Assembly (NCBI GenBank): GCA_961205875.1
Contig: OY540810.1
Span: 25,110,001-25,174,000 of the forward strand
Length of the DNA stretch: 64,000 bases
Origin: Sialis fuliginosa
Lineage: Eukaryota; Arthropoda; Insecta; Megaloptera; Sialidae
Direction: 5' to 3'
This document shows, piece after piece, positions 24,690-35,777 of the stretch. The first letter of the stretch is position 1. Each line of letters begins with the position of its first letter. A program made the translations under genes and the position numbers. Under the pieces are notes generated by a model. It saw only the letters and a program-made list of their open reading frames with translations. It was not told the origin of the DNA and ran no database searches.

Positions 24690-25400
24690 TGATAACTGTA
24701 GTAAGATTAGACTACAAATAGGTATAGAAATTTTACAAAATTTTAGACTTGAAATTACAAACAAGAATTGTAAAAATACATAGCGCTCATGACTTGAAAG
24801 AAATTTTGTAAAAATACAAACAGAATTTTCAAAAAAAAAGTAATGATTTGTAAATTTCCTGTAATTGTAACTGCAAGTTTCGGTTAGTAATTTTACTATT
24901 AATCTTGGTAAAATCAAAATCCGAATATGTGTAGAAATTTTACAAAGTTTTAGACTTGAAATTACAAATAAGAATTGTAAAAATACATAGCGCTCATGAC
25001 TTGAATGAATTTTTGTAAAAATGCAAACAGAATTTGAAAAAATAAATAATGATTTGTAAATTTCCAATCACTTCTTGAGATTGTAATTGCAAATTTTGGT
25101 TAGTAATTTTACAGATAAATGTGGTAAAATTAAATTCCGAATATGTGTAGAAATTTTACAAAGTTTTAGACTTAAAATTACAAACAAGAAATGTAAAAAT
25201 ACATAGCGCTCATGACTTGAATAAATTTTTGTAAAAATGCAAACTGAATTTGAAAAAATAAATAATGATTTGTAAATTTCCAATCACTTCTTGAGATTGT
25301 AATTGCAAATTTTGGTTAGTAATTTTACAGATAATTGTGGTAAAATTAAATTCCGAATATGTATGGAAATTTTACAAAACTTTAGATTTAATTCTACAAC
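24690..25400. repeat. Right subterminal tandem array, units of about 207-216 bp
   Basis: The marker ACATAGCGCTCATGACTTGA occurs at 24778, 24985 and 25201. The intervening units share GTAGAAATTTTACAAAGTTTTAGACTT and similar words, with a further partial unit after 25283. The units are less uniform than the 219-bp array on the left and carry several GTAAAATTAC-type motifs each. Confidence 0.8.
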
Positions 25401-25605
25401 TTTGAATGGTAAAATTACAACAAGTTTCTGACGAATACAAAAAATTTGTAAAATTGCAACCTGCTTAGTACTCTTGTTATTACAAATTGCAATATTACTA
25501 CGAATGCGTTTGAAAATTCCAATACAATACGAGAGTTTGTAATTTTACAAAGCAACTGCTTAGTAAAAATGTAGTAAATTTACAAAAATTTTTAACAGTG
25601 TACAA

Positions 25606-27457
25606 ATGATTTTATTTTGTTTGAAACAAATAATAATAATATTCCAAAAGTGTGTTTGTTAATTTTGAAATGGTAAGTTACCATTAACTTATATTTTTTG
25701 GCCAATAAACTTATAATGATAATTAAGGCGTTCAGAAAGCAAAACGACTATTTAACAAGCAGGTACACAATGTTTTTTTTTCATATAAATGAAATATTCT
25801 TTTATAAAATAATAATTGATTACTTGGTAACAAAATTAAACAAAATTACCAACTACTCAATTTAACATTATCAATAGCGGTGGAATGGGGTGAAGCGTAG
25901 GCAATAGTGCTTAAATAGGAGGGGGGGGGGGTAGGTATCAGATCCCCTCTTTAATTTGTCAATTTATGTTATTAAACTTAATTATCAATCAAGATATATA
26001 AAAGTTATATATCTGTAATCTCAAAAAAATAATTGACCTTATTCCTAGCTCCCCGAAAAAAATTCTGGGTGTGCCATTATTGAGTAAAGCAGGTAGTTAA
26101 TTTGTAAAGAAAATATTGAATAGGTAATACTTTTAAATAAAATAATTAAAATATCGATAAATTTTCAGTTTGTGGATTTTTTCAGTTGCTGTTTTTATAT
26201 ACTACCTAGGCATATACATATTTAATTCCATTTAAATTCTGTATCACTAACAAAAGAAGCACATATATACAAGATTGGTAAATAACAGTACGTATGCAAT
26301 TACAGTTGCGTAACTAATGTGCGGCGTAGGCGGGCAAAAGTCACGGGTTCACCGAATATTGACTGGCGAGCAAAAAAGGTCACTAGTCTTAGATTTTTGC
26401 CGGGAGCTTCACAGTATTTACCAGAATCGGACTGGCATAGTTAACTACATGCATGCTGTTATGTAAAACTAATTGAACCCTATATATGCATAACTTCCAT
26501 ACATAGGTGCCGACTTTTCATATTATCCAGGGAGCGAGAATTTCATAATCAGTGTTGAATCCAGAAAAGTTGTTTAGGGAGGGAGTAAGATACCCCTGAC
26601 TGAAATAGAATAGTTGAACCCTATAAATGCATAACTCCCATACATAGGCGCCGACTTTTCATTTTACCCAGGGGGCGAGAATTTATTGATGTAAAATATA
26701 AATATTTTTTAGTCTCCTGAATCCCAGTTGTTGTGACTCGTTTTGGTTAGGTAATTTAGGTGTTGATTAGTTATTATTACTTTAATAACTAAACGTGTTT
26801 GTACTTAATTCAACTATATTTTTCAAAAATCCTAAACAATAATTCCGTAGTCCGTGCGAGCGAAGCCGCGCAGGCACAGCTAGTCCTCATATAAATATAG
26901 ATATGTAAATACTATAGACATACGACGTATTCTCGCCCTACTGTTTGGCACGACTGTAGAATAATTTACACTATTATTACAATCACTTTACAACTAATCT
27001 TACTGGCTATTAACAATATGTTACAATACTTACAAGTTCTTACGTATAGTTATAGTTATATAACACATAGAATATATTACGGTTTATTTAAGCTCAATAG
27101 AATATTTTGTTGAGTCGTTTTCTCTCATGAACGTATCTACATATAGCTTGCAGCAAGTAACAGGGGTGGCAGATGATCAGAATATTCATATTTGATCAAT
27201 TTTAAATCCAAGACAAGGGGTAAATTCGTTTTTGGAATCTAGGCCAGATGAACTGTGGGGGTATTCGAACAACTGCGGGGTCAATACTTTTTGAATAATG
27301 CCTAATATGTTAATAAGGAAGCATCTATTAATTACGTAAGGACGATTTTCGAAAAATTTTACCCCACTTCTCTCCTTTATAAGTAAGATTTTTTACGTAT
27401 AGTAGCAAAGTATGTATTTATAATACATTAATTAAAATTTTTAAACAGCCCAAACAG
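25606..27457. other. Intergenic with decayed repeats
   Basis: No gene. Two direct copies of an approximately 80-base segment (TTGAACCCTATAtATGCATAACT... GGTGCCGACTTTTCAT) lie at 26472-26550 and 26613-26690. A GCGAGCGAAGCCGCGCAGGC... GCTAGT tail at 26857-26882 resembles widespread insect transposon 3' ends. An 11-base G run is at 25919-25930. Confidence 0.4.
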
Positions 27458-27465
27458 GTATCAAT

Positions 27466-27873
27466 CATGGGAGTATTTACTATGGGGGCCATGGTCTAAG
27501 GCGGCAAGCTGAGAGGGGCGGCAGATTTTTGTTAGTTTAAGATAGTATAAAATAGGGAGTCAAAAAATTAGTAATGCGACTAAAAAAAAAAAAAAAGGTC
27601 TTCAAGTTTTTATTTTCCTATCTTCCAAATTTTTTAGTAATGACCAAATAAAACAAAAAAGGTCATCAGTTTTTAATTCATATTATAATTTACACTATTT
27701 GTAAAAAATACTCACTTTTTAGTTCATATAGGAATTCTGACTGTAAAAAATAAATTATATTTTCCCTTGATAAAGGGGCGGCAATTTTTGTTTGCCCAGG
27801 GCGGCAATTATTTTTTACCCAGGGCGGCATTTTTTTTTGGCCCAGGGCGGCACTTAACGTAAATACGCCACTG
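27466..27873. mobile_element. hAT-like MITE, 408 bp
   Basis: An exact 8-bp duplication, GTATCAAT, flanks the element (27458-27465 and 27874-27881). Inverted ends share GTATTTAC next to CATGGGA on the left and CAGTGGC (inverse) on the right. The right half has three GCCCAGGGCGGCA-type direct repeats. The open frame at 27690-27905 runs through the repeats and out across the boundary, so it is not a gene. Confidence 0.85.
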
Positions 27874-27881
27874 GTATCAAT

Positions 27882-30800
27882 TAACGTTAGATAAGGTACT
27901 GACACCAGTCTTGGATACGACCCCAGTAATGGCTATTTTTAAATTAAATGTACTGAATTAGAAATATTTGTTGATATTTGATTACTACCATTTCTGAATA
28001 TTAAAATCGGCCAATAGGTGTCAAAATGGTGAACATTTAAACTAATTATATTAATATAATTTATTTATTAATTATTATATTATCATAGCAACTGCTTTAA
28101 TTTGTAATCATTGCAAGTATCCATCACTGCGTACTCATTACTGGTTTTACTATATCCATTACTGGAGAAAAACTTAAACAAAATAAAAGGTTACAATTTA
28201 AAAAACAAACATATTTGCGGACTTTGGTAGTTAAATTGATTAAATAAATAGTTACTAGTTAGTAATATGAGTTCATGAGAATTATTGCGGCCATAACTGG
28301 TGCCAGTACCTTATTACTTTTGCTGATTCGGACTGTTTTTAACTCTTATATAAAAGCGAAAGGTTTTATTAATTTTATTAATTAAAAAATATATATTGAT
28401 ATTCTGTATTTCTTGGCACTTGGCATGGATTTTGTAAATAAAGAGAATGTAGTACATGCTGTTGAAATGTCACATTCGCTTTCTGTGTAGGGCCGGCGAA
28501 AATTACTATTAATTGGGGCGTCATGTAAAAAGGGCGCCGTGTTACAAATGCTCTTATTTGCAATTTTGCACGTTTACAGTATTATAACTTATATCTGGCA
28601 AAATTAATTTCAAACCTTGATATTGTGATATTTTTGTCATATGATAATTGAATGTTAATAAAGGTTTATATATATACCTAACATAAAAATGTATAAGTAG
28701 TCTTTTTTATTGTATTGAAAAAGAGTTTATAATATATGAAGGTTGCAGAATTGAACATTATAATATGTATAAATAAAATAAATATAAAAACAATTATAGA
28801 TATATCAGTTTATGTTGCGTTTAATAACTCATAATATATGTATGTAGTATGTATCATTCTATAACATATAGCTTAAAATATATAGTAAAATGAATATATT
28901 CATATAAAATAACTTTCTTTTACTTCTGATTATATTAAACTTAATTTTTATTTTCTCAAATTTTATGGTATATGGTTTTATTGTAATTTTTCAATATAAA
29001 TTAATTTAATTTAATTTTATGATGTAGAGACAGGTCGTTAATAATTATTTGTATGAGATAATAGTTGTTAATATTTTTATATCGATACAATTTATTTCTC
29101 AAAAAAGGTTAATTTTTTTCTCTACAAAAAATATAGCAACGCGTTTTTATGACTATTTTTTACACAAAGCAAATTGACAAAATGTAAAGATGGTGTTATT
29201 AAAACTATTAACATTAACACAGTGTTTCTTTTTTGTCAGTTTGATATAGAACAGGTTCTAAATTTTGGGAAACTTTGCATTATGCATTTTGTTTATTTTG
29301 TGTTAAATAATGAAAGTTTGGTAATTTTATTTCTATCAAATACGTACGACGAAAACATATTTTTCTAATGTAGAGTTAAATTATATATGTATAATATACA
29401 TATTTAGTTACCTGTTATTATGATTACATCAACCAAGATAATATAGGTATATGTATTTTTTAAATTGCATCAAATTTAAATTACTACTTGTATTAAGGAT
29501 ACTTACCTATAAACATTATATATAAAGCAATAGTTTAAATTTAAATATATACTATGAAAAGGTTTTTCATCTTATTTTTTTTAAATATCATAAAACGACT
29601 TTCGACATAATAATATATTTATAAATAATCATTACCACTAAAAGTAATAGCATTCGATATTGTTTCAAACGTCTCACAATAATTAAATTTGTTAATAGAG
29701 GAATACCAGAATTACTAATCAGAATAGAGCATCTTACCTTCAAATTATGCTACAAAGAAGGCTAAAAGTGAAATTGGCATGATTTACAAAAATGGTCTAA
29801 GTATTGTTTTTACAACTTATAACACGAAGAAAATAACAAAGGTACAAAGGAAATGGGTTAAATTAGGAGTTGATATGTAATTATAAATAAACAGTGGCGT
29901 ACACGCATAGAAACGAAATGAATCAACGGTAAATAAAACGATACCTATCCAGTTTTTTAAATCTTCTAATAAGGTATTTATTTTAAATAAATTCTGCTAT
30001 TTATTCAGGTAGGTATTGATATTTCTTAAATGTCTTTTACATTTTAGTTACCTACTACTATATTTACATAAACTCTTAAAAATTTAACACTGTATCATAA
30101 GCGCCGACTCCGGAAAGAGGACGGGGTAAAATTAAGACTTATACAGTAATAAAAAAAATGTAATATAAAATATATTTGAAAAATAAAAGTTGACGTTACT
30201 TCCGGTTATACCGGAAATTACACAAAATAAAATTTACTTACAATATTTTAAAAAGTCGGAAAAATACCTACTGAATATAGAAGTAGGTATGTACTATATT
30301 TATTTATTATTTTTTAACGACAAATACATTTAAATGTTCTACATATTTATATATTAATTATTCTATTTTTATAAAACATAATATTCAGTAGATAACAATT
30401 TCATCGTTGTCTCTGCTGTCCTGATAACCACGGAAGACTAAAAACTTATATAAGGATCAAATATGTCCAAATTATTTTTCTATAAACGATATTCTTTTTG
30501 CTGCTATTTTGTGAATTATTTTTAACTTGCAATGCCATTTATGATTATGTCGATGATTCATAAAACTCACTAGACAGTAGACTTAAGGAAATCTAGAGAA
30601 TTAAATTGAACAAATTGGTAGGGTGTATATATGCTGTATTGAACGAGTTATTAAGTAATTTATCATTTAAGATGAAAAATCAAGTGGAAGTTGGGTTCTA
30701 GAAATTCATGATTAAATCGAAAAAAATTGAAGTTGAAATTATAAATGAATATACAGTGCATTCCGGCGCCACAGAGTACTCTAATAATATTATTGTAGGT

Positions 30801-31350
30801 ACTAGGTAATGTACGTATAAAAAGGTAAAAAATAAGAAATTTTTCTAAAAATATTTTGACCTACATTATGTATGAATATTGATATATAAAATATAAATAC
30901 ATCAATTTCTCTTGATACTACTAATTAATATGTCAGTATATAGTCAATACAAGGTTGTAAAATGAAAAAAATGTATGTTATTCGAACGTTATCTCCAATC
31001 TAATTATATATTTATCCTAATTAATTAGTATTAAAGTTTCCAAAGTATTCTTGCAAAAAATAACACTTAATTTTTAAAGAATGAAAGCCACTTGTAATAT
31101 GATACTTATAAATACTAAATTCTAATTTCTCAAGTAAATATCAATTAAATTAAAGATCAATGAACTTTTTTTGCTTCCAGGCATTCAGTTAGTTGTCAAT
31201 ATATTAATATAGATTATAATTTATAATGTGTAGGTATATCAAATTAAAATTTTATTTTAAGGATTAATTTTTCAAATATGTTTCCTTTTTATACATAGGC
31301 ATATCCTCACCCTTAAGTATAAGAGTGTTTCCAGTAGCACTTACGTAAAC
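27882..31350. other. AT-rich intergenic DNA
   Basis: No gene is supported in 3.4 kb. A small GC-richer scrap at 28485-28545 (GTAGGGCCGGCGAAAATTAC) looks like a transposon fragment. Short open frames (28378-28563, 29174-29368) have no recognisable content. Confidence 0.4.
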
Positions 31351-31679
31351 TTCCGGGAAAAAATTTTAAATCTGAAGTGATCAAATCAGATCTGGGATAG
31401 ATATGCATTTTGAAACAAAATCATATTTTTTCACTGGTTTTTGATCTGTGGAGACCTGCAAAGATCTACAAAGATCTCTAAAGATCGTTGTAGATCGTAA
31501 TAGAAATTCAAACGTTGAAAATTAATTAATTTTCAACGTTACAACGATTTTCAGAGATATTTGTAGATCTCTGCAGGTCTCCACAGATTTAAAACCAGTG
31601 AACAAATATGATCTTGTCTCAAAATGCAGATCTATCAAGATCTGATTTGATCACTTCAGATCAAAATTTTTTTCCTGGG
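31351..31679. mobile_element. Near-perfect palindromic MITE (about 330 bp)
   Basis: Left and right halves are inverted copies around a centre near 31512 (GAAAATTAATTAATTTTC). Matching blocks include ATCTGAAGTGATCAAATCAG and GATCTGTGGAGACCTGCA. The outer ends read CCGGGAAAAAATTTT and AAAATTTTTTTCCTGG. Internally, AAAGATCT/TAGATCT words repeat five times per arm. The target duplication is not clear. Transcribed RNA would fold into one long hairpin. Confidence 0.8.
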
Positions 31680-32180
31680 TTATAATTTGATTTATTTCTT
31701 GTAATTTTTTGACGAGACGAAACGAGACCAAGACGATATGAACTTTATTTATAAAATAATTAAAATAAAATTATATTAATTATCTATAAAATAGTTATAT
31801 TAATAATTATAAGTCTTGTTGAGAGTCTCGATTTTAAAGCATTATCAATAATAAAGAAAACACGATATTTACTTTTCTCTGTTTCGGCTACATATACGAG
31901 ACGAGATCGAGACTGTCAATTATAAAATTTGAGATCGAGATGAGATTTCAGTTACAATAACTAACACTCCACCTCGGGTTACAATCTTACTTATTGTTAG
32001 TATATGTATCTAATAATTATCGATTATTAAATCTACATATTAATTGTCATGCATTACAAATTTATTGAGTACTCTCATTATCAACTGTAAAAACTTTCAA
32101 CAAATACGAGAATTCTGAATATTATATTTACATAAGTAGAGTATTATATAAGTGATGGAGTACTTAATTAAACAATTGAG

Positions 32181-33450
32181 ACACCAAAACGACTAACCAA
32201 ATCGATATTTACAGGAAGTTAATTCAATTACTGTGAAATTAAAAAAAAAAAAAAAAATTATAAAAATTGCGAGTCCCATGGACTCCAAAACCTATAACCA
32301 AATCGATATTTATAGGAAGTTAATTAAATTACTGTGAAATTTAAAAATCAAAATTATAAAAATTGCGAGTCCCATGGACCCCAAAACCCATAACCAAATC
32401 GATATTTATAGGAAGTTAATTAAATTACTGTGAAATTTAAAAATCAAAATTATAAAAATTGCGAGTCCCATGGACCCCAAAACCCATAACCAAATCGATA
32501 TTTATGGGAAGTTAATTAAATTACTGTGAAATTTAAAAATCAAAATTATAAAAATTGCGAGTCCCATGGACCCCAAAACCCATAACCAAATCGATATTTA
32601 TAGGAAGTTAATTAAATTACTGTGAAATTTAAAAATCAAAATTATAAAAATTGCGAGTCCCATGGACCCCAAAACCCATAACCAAATCGATATTTATAGG
32701 AAGTTAATTAAATTACTGTGAAATTTAAAAATCAAAATTATAAAAATTGCGAGTCCCATGGACCCCAAAACCCATAACCAAATCGATATTTATAGGAAGT
32801 TAATTAAATTACTGTGAAATTTAAAAATCAAAATTATAAAAATTGCGAGTCCCATGGACCCCAAAACCCATAACCAAATCGATATTTATAGGAAGTTAAT
32901 TAAATTACTGTGAAATTTAAAAATCAAAATTATAAAAATTGCGAGTCCCATGGACCCCAAAACCCATAACCAAATCGATATTTATAGGAAGTTAATTAAA
33001 TTACTGTGAAATTTAAAAATCAAAATTATAAAAATTGCGAGTCCCATGGACCCCAAAACCCATAACCAAATCGATATTTATAGGAAGTTAATTAAATTAC
33101 TGTGAAATTTAAAAATCAAAATTATAAAAATTGCGAGTCCCATGGACCCCAAAACCCATAACCAAATCGATATTTATAGGAAGTTAATTAAATTACTGTG
33201 AAATTTAAAAATCAAAATTATAAAAATTGCGAGTCCCATGGACCCCAAAACCCATAACCAAATCGATATTTATAGGAAGTTAATTAAATTACTGTGAAAT
33301 TTAAAAATCAAAATTATAAAAATTGCGAGTCCCATGGACCCCAAAACCCATAACCAAATCGATATTTATAGGAAGTTAATTAAATTACTGTGAAATTTAA
33401 AAATCAAAATTATAAAAATTGCGAGTCACATGGACTTCAAAACCCATAAC
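32181..33450. repeat. Satellite array, 13 copies of a 96-bp unit
   Basis: The marker GCGAGTCCCATGGAC starts at 32269 and recurs at every 96 bases up to 33421 (13 positions). Internal units are nearly identical. The first (with an A17 run) and the last (CACATGGACTTC) are the most diverged, as is usual at array edges. Each unit holds ATCGATATTTATAGGAAG and a CCATGG palindrome. No open frame is kept, since the unit contains stops in all frames that I checked. Confidence 0.95.
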
Positions 33451-33963
33451 CCGGTACTGTACATGTATGTACATATGTACGTTCGCAGACATGTAGTATG
33501 ATTAGTTGATTATCTGTTTGTTAGAAGACGGATGTTTGAGGGTAAACGAACCGTCGTAAACATATGAATTACTTCGAGAGAATCTGTCTCACGCGTTTTT
33601 ATGAAACTATAGCAGTATCATCCGTATCACATGGCAATCGCATACATACTACAGATATTCGAGAACCCGGAACTTGTAAAGATATTGCTTACCACAACTG
33701 TTCATTTAATATGTATATAGGTACATTATAATATTATTAAAATGAATAATAAACAGGTAGATCTATTATACAATATAAAGTTTTTGAATGCTTCAAATGG
33801 GGTGGATAAGAAAAACGTCTCTATGTTAATATTTTTTTAAATAAAGCGTTATTATTATTATTATTATTATTATTGTAGTTGTTGTAGAACATTTAATTAT
33901 GATTTGATAGTTTCAGAGTAGGTACTGTGCCACTTAACCGTGTACAAATATTTTAGTTGATTA
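33451..33963. repeat. Spacer with an ATT microsatellite
   Basis: An (ATT)n tract of about nine units lies at 33849-33876, following a TTTTTTTAAATAAAGCG stretch. No gene was seen. Confidence 0.6.
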
Positions 33964-34521
33964 CACAGTTACACAAAAAAATAAAAAAGTGCAGAACCAA
34001 AAATGCGACCTATATAGCATTGTAGTATTGGTCGAGTATAGTTGAAATCCAATTTTTTGGAATTTTTTGCTTACCAGTTATTTTTTTATTTGAGCTTGAA
34101 TTTTGGGCTTAGGTTGAATATTTCCAAAGTGGGGGGATACCAAAAAACGACCTATATGGCATTGTAGTATTGGTCGAGAATAGTCATAATCCAAATTTTT
34201 GGAATTTTTTGCTTACCAGTTTTTTTTTATTTGATCTTAAATTTTGGGTTCAGCCAACTTGGAAAAATTCAACCTAAACCCAAAATTCAAGCTCGAATAA
34301 AAAAAACTACTAAGCAAAAAAATCCAAAAAATTGGAATTCGACTATGCTAGACCATTACTACAATTACAATGCTATATAGGTCGCTTCAAGCTCAAATAA
34401 AAAAAAAACTGGTGAACAGAAAATTCCAAAATTTTGGATTTCGACTATACTTGACCGATACTACAATGCTATATAGGTTGCTTTTTTGGCTCCGCACTTT
34501 TTTATTTTTTGTATAGCTGTG
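33964..34521. mobile_element. MITE with TTA duplication and internal repeats (558 bp)
   Basis: The ends CACAGTTACACAAAAAA and the inverse of TTTTTTGTATAGCTGTG match, followed by TAAAAAAGTGC on both sides. TTA flanks the element (33961-33963 and 34522-34524). Inside are two direct and two inverted copies of a unit with CGACCTATATAGCATTGTAG and GGAATTTTTTGCTTACCAG. The family is Harbinger-like by its target. Confidence 0.8.
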
Positions 34522-34524
34522 TTA

Positions 34525-35775
34525 TATATTTTAATGTAAAAAACAGATAATATACTTTATACATTATACATACTCAAGGAGGAATTTTATTTTAAGGATT
34601 AAAAATAAGAATTTTTATTTACGTAATCATTTTTCTAATTTATCTCAAACTAAGAAATATGTTTTTATTTATCATTCCACAAATTGTAGCTTTATTATTT
34701 TAATGTTATATTTGATAATAAATATGGCTTTCATGCTCGTTCTCGACGAAGTCCCTCGTTCGCCATGTCATCTCAACCAAAAAAATCAAATATGTATATT
34801 ATAAAATTATTGTTGAAGGAGCCAGAATTTAAAATAATAAAATTAGTCAATTTTTTGCAGTAAAAAATGTACATAACTTATCGCTATTCTGATTCATCAA
34901 ACAATAAAGAAATATTTGCTCAACATGCAGTCCAAAATTGAAGTCAATCGGTTCAGTAGTTTCATATTTATCATACTAACCACCCGCAAAAAAGCTATTT
35001 CGAGAAAACAGCGCACGAAGTTCCAACGCCCTTGCTCCAAGCCGGTTCAGAGCTCATAACTCCGGCAGTTGTACGAATTTCAGCATGAAATTTTGTACGC
35101 ATATTTTTAAGACCCTTAACTATAGAAGATTACGTACAAAAAGATATAAAAGAGATTCCCTCCTTAAGTATCGTAGTGTAAAAGTACAAATAATTTACTT
35201 AAAGAAATACCCTGTCTGAAATTCTTAACTTTTTTACTACATACACATTTAGTATAAGCTATTATTACTTTTCTTATTTACATATGTATACAAAACCCAC
35301 AGATATTGAACTTTAAAAACATATTTCTTTTATTATTAGCATTTAAAGGAGATATTTGAGTCATCTCAAATGGCAGGGGTTATATCAAGATATATGTGAT
35401 TTGTACATAAATGCAGGGGGAGGGAGGACATTATTAGCTTCCGCTTTAGACCCCCAACGCGTTGATCTGTCGTTTTCTCTGTGTTATAGTTGAACATAAA
35501 TACATTATACATAGTACATTTATAATCCAGATGCATGTAAATGTACATCATAAATATAATACATAGGTAATAATTATATACATGTTATAATAATAAACGT
35601 ACATTATTAAATAAACATATATCTAATTACTAATTGTAACAACATTATAATCAATATTTACTATGCTTTTTAGATTAAAACAAGCTCGATAAGTGTTTTT
35701 AGGTATTATGTATAAAAAAATTAGTTCAGACTATTGTTATCATAAGTTTGCTTTTTATGGCTAACCATATATGTA
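34525..35775. other. Intergenic, no gene recognised
   Basis: One segment at 34920-35165 (TCAATCGGTTCAGTAGTTTC, then CGCACGAAGTTCCAACGCCC) has the look of transposon sequence. The rest is AT-rich. Confidence 0.4.
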
Positions 35776-35777
35776 TA

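Larger units (their letters stand above)
19089..25600. mobile_element. 6.5-kb CACTG-ended DNA transposon (CACTA/EnSpm-like architecture)
   Basis: The left end CACTGTCAAAAATTTTT and the right end AAAAATTTTTAACAGTG are inverted, and both are followed inward by GTAAWTTTAC words. TA flanks both sides (19087-19088 and 25601-25602) inside a TTGTA...TACAA context, so the target was probably the palindrome TTGTACAA with a 2-bp TA duplication. Both subterminal zones are dense in GTAATTTTAC/GTAAAATTAC motifs arranged in tandem arrays, the layout used for transposase binding in CACTA-type elements. Inside are a broken minus-strand gene (20350-21752) and a nested hAT element (22243-23983). No transposase was recognised. 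Superfamily assignment is inference; the pairing of the ends is seen directly. Confidence 0.7.

Noticed and set aside
32181-33450. CRISPR array
   Set aside because: The repeats are contiguous 96-bp units with no unique spacers, and the sequence is animal.
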